24,005 bases of DNA from a virus. The notes under the pieces are model-generated. The model ran no database searches. It worked only from the letters and a program-made list of their open reading frames with translations, and was not told where the DNA came from. The position numbers were made by a program, and so were the translations under genes. This document shows, one piece after another, positions 1-7,893 of the stretch (position 1 is its first letter; each line of letters opens with the position of its first letter). Location: IMG/VR virus record IMGVR_UViG_3300037497_000015, positions 1-24,005 of that record. One strand, given 5' to 3'.

Positions 1-7
1 CGCATCG

Positions 8-3000
8 CTAATCCCACTGCCCGAGGACCGCAGCCGTCGTCGACCCGGTCCGCCACACCTCGAAGAAGCTGCCGTCCTCCACGACCGCAGCCGCCGCCGT
101 GAGGAGCGTAATCGCGGGCTGGATCGTGCCGGCGACGCTGATCTCGAACGTGCCGAACATGTTGACGTAGAGCCCCGTGCCCGTCTGCACCGACACCATC
201 GCCGCGCCGGTCTGCGCGGTCTGGTGCGCCGTACCGCTGTTTGAAGCGCCCGTCGCAGGCGTCGAGGTGTCGAGCCCCACCACGTGGTAGAGCGGCTGCG
301 CGATGGTGGCCCCGCCAGTCCCGAGGAGATCGAAGGCCGCGTTGCCGCTCGTGGCCGACATGGCCGTGACGAGGATCAGAGCTCGGAATTGGTAGAGCCC
401 GGTCTCGAGCGTGATGCGGCCGTTCGCCGAGCAGTTGAAGAGCTTCTGCTCCGTCGTCGCGCTCGTAAGCGTGTAGTCCGCGTCGAGGCGGCAGATGTGG
501 ATCGCGGGCGAGTAGCCGCGGTTCCCTGCGTCGGTTGTCAGGTAGTGGACGTTCGCGTCCGCCTCCCACGCGCCGTCCTCGGCGGTCGTGAGCACCGTTC
601 CGCTCGCGAACGTCGGCCAGGTGCCCGCAGAAGCGGTCCCCGCAGCGATGGTCGGAGCTGTCAGGGTCCAGCTCGACACGGCCACGCTGTCGGAAATCGT
701 CGTCGCGTTCCCACCAGCCGCGGCCGTCACCTCTCCAGTGAGGGCGGCGCGCGAGAGATCGAGCGCAGCGAGGGTCAACGAGTCATCGACGACGATCTCC
801 TGCATGACGCCAGCCCCCCCGGTCGTGCGTCCGATCATGCGCGCCGTCGCCATCGACGTGGTTACGGAGTCGCCGGAGATCACGATGGGCGCGACGGCTC
901 CGAGGTTCGTGTCGGCGCTGATGTCGAGCGCGGCGACCTGTGTGGTCCCGACCGACCCGCTCGTGAGGTCTGCGCCGTCCAGTGTGCCGCCCGTAATCTG
1001 GACGATCTCGCTTGCGTCGGCAGCCATCGTGACGTCGGTGCCTGCCGGAGACGCTTCCCACGCGAGCGCCTCGGCGTTATCGAGCCGCACCGCTCCAGAG
1101 TCCGCCGCGTCGCTCGCGTCGATCACCGCGGGCTTCGCGAGATTGATCGTCGTCGTGCTCGCGTTGCCGACCGTCACCGCGCCCTCGGCTACCGAGCGAA
1201 TCGCATCGACGAACGCGCCGTTCACCTGCTGAGTCAGCGCAACGTCCATGTCCTCTGCGCCAGTGCCCGTCGCCGTGAGGTTGCCCTCGAACCGCGCGTT
1301 GTCCTCGTCGTCGGTGCCGTCGAGGTCGCGCAAGGCGACCAGCGGCAGCGAGATTGGCGTCGTCGTCACGCTCGTGAACGTCGCGTTGCCGCCCGTGTCG
1401 AGCGCGGTGCCGCTGATCCCGAACTCGGTCATCAACTGCGCCCACGTCTTGCCCGCGGCGAAGAAGCCGACGAGCGAGTCGCCGGTCAGCGCTGCACCCG
1501 TGCTGTCTGCGCTCGCGATGTAGTCGGTTGTGTCCACACCGTCCTGCGACGGGAAGCAGTGAAGCTGCTCGTTGGTGTTAGCGGTCGAACCCTCACTCAA
1601 GAAGCCACCACCAGGGCAGTCGTCTGAAAACGCTGCGCCACTCACCGCGATAGCCGGGTTACCCGCGAGTGTTTGCGCGTAAGCGAGCTCCAGCGTCGCC
1701 GTGTCGGGTGAAGCGCCGGTCGCCAGCGCCACCGACACGCCTAGGCCGTTCAGGAAGTCCACGCCAGAACCGTCTGCGACCGCGGCTCCGTTCACGAGGA
1801 TCGAGTCTCCGCCTCCCGCCCCTACTCCATCGCCCTGAAGAGCCCAAGTGTTCGCCGCCTCACACAGATAGTGGCGCTGACCCGTGGTCGCGTCCGTGTC
1901 CATATACTGTTCGCCAACAACGCAGGTGCCTGGCAACGTGGTGCTGTTAGGGATTTCGAGCGTGCCGCCACCGAAGTCGAACTTCGCCGTCACCGTCTTG
2001 GTGCCGGTGTTGAAGCTCTGCACGGCTTCGAGGGCTACGTAAGTGAACGTGCCACCCGTGGCGATGCGATTCCAAGTCGAGTCTGAGCCGGTCGGCTCGT
2101 TGTGGCAATCGAGCAACTCGTTGCCGTCCGCCGTCGCGCCTTCGCTGATCCAGCAATTCGAGTTGTCGTCTAGATCGCGCTGGTACGCGCCGAGGGTTGC
2201 CCCCACCAATGACTTCGCAGGGTTGAAATTGATGTTGTCTGTGACGCCGGTGCTCCGCGCGATCAGCCAGTTCGTGTCAGTGGGAAGCTCGTAAAGATAC
2301 GGCGTGCCACCCGGCCACAGGCGGTTCATGTCGATCAGGATTTCGTTCGCGGTGACTTCCTGAACCACCGAGTCCGTTCCACCGTTATCGTTGGCGGTGT
2401 TGATCCTGATCACTCCGGTGCTCTCGTCGGAAGCGTCGTCGTTCAGGTCAAGCGCAACCGCGCCGTCGCCAACTACGGCGAACACGGAACCAGTCCAATA
2501 ACAAAGTGTACGAAACGTCCCGGTAGGTGCTCCCGGGTCACAGTCTCCAGCGGCGTTCCCGTTCGCAACGATCACCACCTCGTCTGCCCAGAAGACTTCA
2601 CCGGGGGAAGTCGTGAGCGACGTAATCATTCGTGGTGTCTTGCGAAGCGCGCTCCGCGTGTAGGCCGCATGACCTGTCGGCGGGGGATGGTTGTACGCCG
2701 AGAAGTTCTCGGTCAGGTCAACGCGCGTCTTGCTCGCGGCGTTGGCGACGAAGGCCGACATTGTGAACGTCGTGTCGCTCGTGTCGGTGTCGCTGCCGCC
2801 GTTGTTCCCACCGAGGAACACGGTCGCGCTGGCGTTGGTTGCATCGTTTACAGCGTGCGGTCCCAGCACCACACCGTCGCGACCGGGCCAGTTGCCGTCG
2901 CCAGCCTGGATACCGCCCTTGAAGCGAACGCTCGTGTCAACGGTACTGCTCGCTCCGGTGTAGGAGCACGTCGTCGATGCAGCCCACTGGTCGTCCCGCG

Positions 3001-6000
3001 AGCAGACGCGGTTCGACGAGTCCATACCCGCGCCGATCAGGATGCTGTCGCCCTTGGTGACCGAGAACAGGATCGAGTCGCCGTTGTCGAATGATCCGCT
3101 CGGGGTCAGTGCTGCCACGCACGTCGCGGTGTTCGAGTCGGTGACGGTCGCGATCCTGCACCACGAATCGTCAGTGATGTTCCAGAGAATCGCGCCTACC
3201 GTGTCGCCGTCAGTGGAGAAGGTCGTACCCGTTAGGTTGTCGATGACGGTGCTAGAGCCGCCGGTGCCCGCGGTGCCCGCGCCGGTCGTTCCGGCGCCCT
3301 CGGTCCAGACGTGATCGAAGAGGTAAGAAGACCCCACCCCAACCGCAATCTCATTGATGCGGTTGCCCTCGACGGTCATGCCCGAGAACTTGTGAACCCC
3401 GCCAATCCCGCCCGCTGCCTGCGAGCGATCGGCGCAGAAGCCGCTGGCGCAACTCGACCAAGCGTGTTGGACGCCGGAAGTCTTCAGGTCATCGAGCACG
3501 ATGCCGAACTGATTTCCCGCAAGCTCTCCGCCCTCGGTCACTCCGTCCCAGTTCCCGAAGCCGTAGATGCCGACGCCGCCCCAATACATCTCCGTCTCAC
3601 CGTAGTTGTTAATCCAGCCCTGCCACGAGTGGGAGACTCCGAAGTCGTCCATGTCGTGTGGCTGGCTGTAGAAGTACCGGCGAAGCTGGCCGAAGTCGCC
3701 GCGCGTAACCTGCCCGGCCTCGTGCCACCAGACATGGGTCGTTGACTTCGCCCCGGTACGATGGAACTGCGGAAGTGGCATTTCGCCCACGACGATCGGG
3801 TCTATGCCGCCGTCCTGATCGCGGTCGGTGTTCGTGGTTCCGAAGATATACCCACTCATCGAGAGGTTGTTCACCGTGCCGTAGGTGCTGATGTCCGACG
3901 CCGTGTTGTTCACGAAGCCCGTGCGGTCGCTGTTTCCGATTCGGATGAACTCGGACCAAACCGACTGAGCAGAGTTATCAATGAGCGGGTTCAACGCCCA
4001 CTCGATGTTCCCTTGGCCTATGGAGAAGTTCAGATTCGAGGATGTCGCTGCCGTGTCGCTCGGGTAGCCGTCCGCATCCGGCGAAGCTCCCGGCCCGCTG
4101 ATGAAGATGCAGGCGCGCATCGAAGGGGAGCCCGAGAGCAGCTTGTAGTCGGAGATCGGTACGAGTGCGGGTGGTGTTCCGCCGATGTAACCACGGAACG
4201 GGCCATTAGGTACCGCTTGCAGTCCTTGAATCACTCGCTGCGAGCCCTGGCAGCGGTTCGCCACCTTGCTCAGCGTGGTTCCGTTCCACAGCAGGCCGGA
4301 TGTCCAATCGTACCAGCGGTCGTAGCGTTTCCAGGGTTCTGTGTTGACGCCCTCAGGCGTGATGGTCTGAGGGGTTCCGAGGTCGTGGCGATCTACGATC
4401 TTGGGACCGCCCCCCGTAGAAGTCACGTTGATGGCTACGTCGCTCAGGTCGGCACCGTAGTTCCACGCCGCGAGGTTCCCGGCCATGTAGACGGGCGACG
4501 CTCGCGTGGCGTCAGGGTTGTTAAGCTCGATGTCGCACTTTCGCGCGGCATCCGCGCTGTTGCTCGACCAAGTGTTGCCGACCATCGTGAGCGAGGCCCG
4601 CGAGTTGTGTTCGACGCATGTGTGCTCGGTCGTGGCGTTCACTTGCATCTGGAAGCGCACGCGACCCAGGTGATGCGGATACGCGGCACCAGAGCCGCAG
4701 CCCAGGCCGGTGTCTGAATACTTAATCACCGTGCCGTTATCGCCGGTCCACTCCACCGAGGCTTCGTCGAAGCGCGTCACCGTGGCGCAGGAATCAACTT
4801 GGATGCCAACGGAGTTGGCGAGGCTGCCACCCAGGAAGAAGTCGTAGAAGCTGATCCCGCCGCGCTGCACGAGGATGCCAGGGCTGGCGGTCCAGTTGGC
4901 GCATTCGAGTTGGACGATGCGATTCTGGATCGCTTGCGTCTCGCTCTGCCGCAGGCAGTGGCGCGAGTCGCGAATCTGAACCTGCTCGACCACCCAGTGG
5001 TCGTTCTGACCGTTGTTGCCGCCACCGCCCTCGCTGTCGAAGGCGATGCCCCATCCCTGCGTTGCAACCGTCGTATCGAGCACGTCCTCGATCGTGACGC
5101 TCCGGATGATGCCCTTGCCGGTTGTTAGACCGAGGCCGTTGTCGGCGGTGAGACGAATGCCGAACCCGGCCTCGCCGTTCCCATCCAGCGCGAAGTCGAG
5201 TAGTTGGTGGTTGAAGCCAACCACCTGCATCATCGTGCCGCCGTTCGCTCCGCCCCAGGTGAGCGTGGTCCCGGCATAATTGATCGCGCTGGGCTCGTAG
5301 CCAGAGCCGTGCCCCATGAGGATCACGCCCTGCTGGTAGTCGGTGGCGATGTTCACCACGTCGCCGATCTTGATCGTCGTGGTGATCGTCTTCTCGCCCT
5401 TCGGCAACCAGACGACGCAGCCGAGGTTTGCGTTGCCGCTCCCCTTGCCGCACGCCGCGATAGCCTCGTTGATCCCCGCAGTCGTCGATCCGGCCACGTA
5501 AGAGTCGGCGTGAAAGACCCGAGATGCGTCAACGCAGTTCTCACTGTTGTCGCGGTCGCCGGAACCACCCGAGTCGAGATCGTGGAAGAAGCCGCTCGCG
5601 CACGTCGCCGAACTGATCGGCTGGATGTCGGGGCCGCTCACCGCCTTGAGCAGCGTCGCCGCGTTGGTGCCAGTGCCGCTTACGTCGAGGCTCGACCCGG
5701 TGCCAACAACCATCGCGGCGGTGGTGTTGGTGCCGCCCGTGATGGCGGAGAACGCGGAAGAGCCGCCGCCCGCCGGGTTCTCGGCGATGTAGGCGCTTTG
5801 CTGGCAGGTGCAGACGTGATTATTCGAGCCGCCACCCACGGTGCAACTCGAGGCGCTCGTCGCATCCGTGACCTTGAAGCTGCGCCCCTCGGCCGCCGTG
5901 TTGCACGTCGGCAGCGTCGCGATCGTGCGCTGCGAAGGCGACGCGCTGCGGATCACGCCGTCCGACTTCGGCACCGGGTCGGCAGTTGCCGAGAGAGCCG

Positions 6001-6037
6001 CGAACACGACGATCAGCGCGGCGAGAACTTTGCGCAT
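8..6037 (-). CDS. Giant Sec-targeted beta-helix tailspike/fibre-like protein
   Basis: A 2009-aa protein starting at ATG with AAGGGG 4 nt upstream. Residues 1-19 (MRKVLAALIVVFAALSATA) form a Sec signal peptide with an Ala-Thr-Ala site. Cys45, 65, 76 and 78 form a first cysteine module. Residues about 170-440 resemble the pectate-lyase superfamily beta-helix of tailspikes (INEAIAACG, VVWLPKGEKTITTTIKIG, GVILMGHGSG). Residues about 440-1100 are further Gly/Asn/Thr-rich beta material. Repeated cysteine-pair modules lie at about 1295-1311, 1372-1392 and 1474-1494. A shaft-like region of short Thr/Ala/Gly repeats runs to about 1840. The last 160 residues look like a C1q/TNF-like trimeric head (LETGLYQFRALILV, FGTFEISVAGTIQP). 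Receptor binding or glycan cleavage is likely; no catalytic residues can be assigned. GC is lower than in the rest of the module. Confidence 0.85.
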   Translation of the reverse strand: MRKVLAALIVVFAALSATADPVPKSDGVIRSASPSQRTIATLPTCNTAAEGRSFKVTDATSASSCTVGGGSNNHVCTCQQSAYIAENPAGGGSSAFSAITGGTNTTAAMVVGTGSSLDVSGTGTNAATLLKAVSGPDIQPISSATCASGFFHDLDSGGSGDRDNSENCVDASRVFHADSYVAGSTTAGINEAIAACGKGSGNANLGCVVWLPKGEKTITTTIKIGDVVNIATDYQQGVILMGHGSGYEPSAINYAGTTLTWGGANGGTMMQVVGFNHQLLDFALDGNGEAGFGIRLTADNGLGLTTGKGIIRSVTIEDVLDTTVATQGWGIAFDSEGGGGNNGQNDHWVVEQVQIRDSRHCLRQSETQAIQNRIVQLECANWTASPGILVQRGGISFYDFFLGGSLANSVGIQVDSCATVTRFDEASVEWTGDNGTVIKYSDTGLGCGSGAAYPHHLGRVRFQMQVNATTEHTCVEHNSRASLTMVGNTWSSNSADAARKCDIELNNPDATRASPVYMAGNLAAWNYGADLSDVAINVTSTGGGPKIVDRHDLGTPQTITPEGVNTEPWKRYDRWYDWTSGLLWNGTTLSKVANRCQGSQRVIQGLQAVPNGPFRGYIGGTPPALVPISDYKLLSGSPSMRACIFISGPGASPDADGYPSDTAATSSNLNFSIGQGNIEWALNPLIDNSAQSVWSEFIRIGNSDRTGFVNNTASDISTYGTVNNLSMSGYIFGTTNTDRDQDGGIDPIVVGEMPLPQFHRTGAKSTTHVWWHEAGQVTRGDFGQLRRYFYSQPHDMDDFGVSHSWQGWINNYGETEMYWGGVGIYGFGNWDGVTEGGELAGNQFGIVLDDLKTSGVQHAWSSCASGFCADRSQAAGGIGGVHKFSGMTVEGNRINEIAVGVGSSYLFDHVWTEGAGTTGAGTAGTGGSSTVIDNLTGTTFSTDGDTVGAILWNITDDSWCRIATVTDSNTATCVAALTPSGSFDNGDSILFSVTKGDSILIGAGMDSSNRVCSRDDQWAASTTCSYTGASSTVDTSVRFKGGIQAGDGNWPGRDGVVLGPHAVNDATNASATVFLGGNNGGSDTDTSDTTFTMSAFVANAASKTRVDLTENFSAYNHPPPTGHAAYTRSALRKTPRMITSLTTSPGEVFWADEVVIVANGNAAGDCDPGAPTGTFRTLCYWTGSVFAVVGDGAVALDLNDDASDESTGVIRINTANDNGGTDSVVQEVTANEILIDMNRLWPGGTPYLYELPTDTNWLIARSTGVTDNINFNPAKSLVGATLGAYQRDLDDNSNCWISEGATADGNELLDCHNEPTGSDSTWNRIATGGTFTYVALEAVQSFNTGTKTVTAKFDFGGGTLEIPNSTTLPGTCVVGEQYMDTDATTGQRHYLCEAANTWALQGDGVGAGGGDSILVNGAAVADGSGVDFLNGLGVSVALATGASPDTATLELAYAQTLAGNPAIAVSGAAFSDDCPGGGFLSEGSTANTNEQLHCFPSQDGVDTTDYIASADSTGAALTGDSLVGFFAAGKTWAQLMTEFGISGTALDTGGNATFTSVTTTPISLPLVALRDLDGTDDEDNARFEGNLTATGTGAEDMDVALTQQVNGAFVDAIRSVAEGAVTVGNASTTTINLAKPAVIDASDAADSGAVRLDNAEALAWEASPAGTDVTMAADASEIVQITGGTLDGADLTSGSVGTTQVAALDISADTNLGAVAPIVISGDSVTTSMATARMIGRTTGGAGVMQEIVVDDSLTLAALDLSRAALTGEVTAAAGGNATTISDSVAVSSWTLTAPTIAAGTASAGTWPTFASGTVLTTAEDGAWEADANVHYLTTDAGNRGYSPAIHICRLDADYTLTSATTEQKLFNCSANGRITLETGLYQFRALILVTAMSATSGNAAFDLLGTGGATIAQPLYHVVGLDTSTPATGASNSGTAHQTAQTGAAMVSVQTGTGLYVNMFGTFEISVAGTIQPAITLLTAAAAVVEDGSFFEVWRTGSTTAAVLGQWD

Positions 6038-6047
6038 AGCACCCCTT

Positions 6048-6076
6048 GGCCCCGACGTGCCGAAGCACGCGGGGCC
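6048..6076 (-). promoter_or_regulatory. UUCG-capped hairpin in the leader of the large fibre-like gene
   Basis: Coding strand arms GGCCCCGCGTGC and GCACGTCGGGGCC close on the loop TTCG with a C-G closing pair, giving a 12-bp stem with one bulged T. cUUCGg is an extra-stable tetraloop. The stem ends 1-2 nt before AAGGGG, the ribosome site for ATG 6037. No T run follows, so it is more likely a translation or mRNA-stability element than a terminator. Confidence 0.65.
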
Positions 6077-6095
6077 GAGTCGAGTAATCGTTCGG

Positions 6096-6326
6096 CTACG
6101 GATTCGGCACCGTGAGCTGAGGCGTGATGCTCAGCACTCGGCCCGAGGCGTCGTAGCGGTAGACGAGGTACGTGGTCGAGTCGGGCGCCGCGAAGTTCAG
6201 CGTCGCCGAAACAGCGACGGTGATGTACGACGGCCCGCCCTCGTTGATCACCCGGCGCGTGATGCCGCGCTCGGGGATCGGGAGGGTGACGTAGACGTAG
6301 GTCCAGCGTTCGGTAAGTGAGGTCAC
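6096..6326 (-). CDS. Small paralogue of the preceding gene's C-terminal domain
   Basis: A 76-aa protein starting at GTG in a GTGA overlap with the preceding gene; no good ribosome site is visible, so it probably depends on coupling. It opens TSLTERWTYVYVTLPIPERG, then RRVINEGGPSYITVAV, PDSTTYLVYRYDASGR and TPQLTVPNP. It aligns over its whole length from residue 8 with the last 69 residues of the preceding protein (33 identities of 69 by eye, no gaps). Both genes even end with the same bases, ACGGTGCCGAA. It has no signal peptide and no cysteine, so it would stay in the cytoplasm unless it is a read-through fragment or a subunit carried along. Function unknown. Confidence 0.72.
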   Translation of the reverse strand: MTSLTERWTYVYVTLPIPERGITRRVINEGGPSYITVAVSATLNFAAPDSTTYLVYRYDASGRVLSITPQLTVPNP

Positions 6327-6916
6327 GGGTTCGGCACCGTCGAGCTCGGCAGCGTGTAGTAGTCGCGCCCGGTCGAGTCGTAATACCTGATGAGGTAGTA
6401 CGTCGTGTCTGGCGTCGCGAAGTCGCCGTCGCACGCCACGTCGACGCGCGTGTACGACGGGAAGCCCTCGTTGATGAGCGACTGCGTTAGGCCGCGCGCG
6501 CCGATCGGGCTGTTCGCGTAGATGAACGTCGGCTTCTCGCAGCGGTCGGGCACGTCGCCCGTCGAGCCCGCGACGCCGGCGACGGTCGCCGTAGACCAGA
6601 CCTCGTTCGTCTGGTCGTCGCGGAACTTCACGACGTAGTGCTTCTCGGTCGCGTCGCTCGCCGCCGGGTACGCGATGCCCGATGCCGCGGCGAGGTTGAA
6701 GTCGTAGCAGTCCGACGTCCCCGACACGCGCGTGAAGCTCCCGTTCGGAACGGTCGCGAGGAGCGCCGCGGCTGCAGCGGCGTTGTAGACGTCGGCGACA
6801 ATGCTCGATGGCGTGCCCGTCAGGCCGCAGGCCGTAAGCCACTGCGCGACCGTCCGCTCGGCGAGCGCGGGCGACGCGAGCGCGAGCGCGAGGGCGAACG
6901 CGAGTAAGCGCGTCAC
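6323..6916 (-). CDS. Sec-exported protein of unknown function, fibre region
   Basis: A 197-aa protein starting at GTG in a GTGA overlap with the fibre gene, with GGAGGA about 7 nt upstream. An ATG 15 bases further up has no ribosome site. Residues 1-19 (MTRLLAFALALALASPALA) form a textbook Sec signal peptide: Arg, a Leu/Ala core and an Ala-Leu-Ala cleavage site before Glu20. Four cysteines in the mature part could form two disulfides. Residues about 129-197 form a domain containing SLINEGFPSY and a C-terminal TVPNP. That domain is repeated as the next gene with about 48 percent identity by hand alignment. No family is recognised. Location suggests a fibre accessory, a periplasmic fibre chaperone or a host-surface protein; none is proven. 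Confidence 0.78.
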   Translation of the reverse strand: MTRLLAFALALALASPALAERTVAQWLTACGLTGTPSSIVADVYNAAAAAALLATVPNGSFTRVSGTSDCYDFNLAAASGIAYPAASDATEKHYVVKFRDDQTNEVWSTATVAGVAGSTGDVPDRCEKPTFIYANSPIGARGLTQSLINEGFPSYTRVDVACDGDFATPDTTYYLIRYYDSTGRDYYTLPSSTVPNP

Positions 6917-7884
6917 AGCGAGTTCCTCCATCCGCCGACGATGACCTCGTGCTTGATCACGCCAGGGCTGCTTCCGAGAAACTGGATCACGGCCCAGACG
7001 ATCGTCGGCGTCGAATCGCACGGGATGTCGAACGTGTTGGAGTCGGTCAGAGTGTCCGAGGTCACGTCGATCGCGCCGAGGCGTGTGGCCGACTTGTTCG
7101 TTGCGACCGTGGCGCCCGAGAGCGCCTCGTGCGCGTAGTGATGCTGCGCGTCGTCGTGGCGCGTGTGCGCCGTGATCCGCACCGCGCGCGCGGTCGCGGG
7201 CACGCCGGTCAGCGTGAGCGACGTGTAGGTGGCCGGCATCGTTAGGCCGGGCGAGAACTCGAGCGTGTCGGGCGCCCGCAGAACGGTCCAGCCGTCGGGC
7301 ATCTCGTCGAAGTCGGCCCACACCGCGGAGCCCGCCTTCGTCCGCATGGCGAAGATGCACCGCTCGCTCGTGCGCGTCGGGTGATAGCCGACCTTGCCCG
7401 TGGTCGATGGCGCCGTCGCACTGATCTTCTTGGCGAGCGCGTCGGCGGTGACGAGCGCGTAGAGGTAGTAGACGGTGTTCGCCGCGACGCTGCCCGTGTC
7501 CATGTCCGCGGTGTTGTCCCAAGTGAGGCTCGCCGCTTCGCGCAGTACGCCGTCGATCTCGATCGCGATCTTGTCGCTGCTCTCCGGCGCGAGCGTGATG
7601 ACGGCATTCGACGTGCGCGAGCAGGTGCCCGTGCGCGCGCCGCGCAGCATCCCGCCCGCGAGCCGCTTGATCGCATTGGTGAGCTGCGTGTAGTCGCCGC
7701 CCGCCACCGAGAGCGTGAGCCCCGCGGCGGTAACGACGTTCGCCAATTCCTCCTGCTGAACGTCGAACGTGACCGCGCCGGGTCGCGTCGCGGTGACGCC
7801 GGCCGCCTTGTCGCCGTCGCGGAAGCCGTCCTTGCCGGTGCCGAACTTATCGACGTGGCGGTTCGCTTCGGTGATTCGATGCAC
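6913..7884 (-). CDS. Short tail fibre protein, Mu-type N-terminus
   Basis: A 323-aa protein starting at GTG, with AAGGGGA about 6 nt upstream. The first 90 residues (HRITEANRHVDKFGTGKDGF, ATRPGAVTFDVQQEELANVV, YTQLTNAIKRLAGG) match the baseplate-attachment end of Mu S-type and other fibres. The middle has VYYLYALVTADALAKK and GKVGYHPTRTSERC, common in fibre shafts. The C-terminal third is beta-rich with Thr and His (ITAHTRHDDAQHHYAHEALSG) and could form a tip domain. It has no signal peptide, in contrast to the next exported proteins. It follows gp48 as in Mu, but it is short for a complete fibre. It may act as the adaptor to which the large downstream protein binds. Confidence 0.78.
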   Translation of the reverse strand: MHRITEANRHVDKFGTGKDGFRDGDKAAGVTATRPGAVTFDVQQEELANVVTAAGLTLSVAGGDYTQLTNAIKRLAGGMLRGARTGTCSRTSNAVITLAPESSDKIAIEIDGVLREAASLTWDNTADMDTGSVAANTVYYLYALVTADALAKKISATAPSTTGKVGYHPTRTSERCIFAMRTKAGSAVWADFDEMPDGWTVLRAPDTLEFSPGLTMPATYTSLTLTGVPATARAVRITAHTRHDDAQHHYAHEALSGATVATNKSATRLGAIDVTSDTLTDSNTFDIPCDSTPTIVWAVIQFLGSSPGVIKHEVIVGGWRNSL

Positions 7885-7893
7885 GATATCCCC

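Noticed and set aside
3-5. Possible start of another gene just after the fibre stop (ATG at 5-3, minus strand)
   Set aside because: Only 7 bases remain and the ribosome site is not convincing; cannot be judged from this window.
284-1627. Long plus-strand open frame (447 codons) antisense to the fibre-like gene
   Set aside because: Its translation is dominated by Arg, Val and Ala with no recognisable motif, as expected opposite a GC-rich gene. The minus-strand gene is clearly coding.
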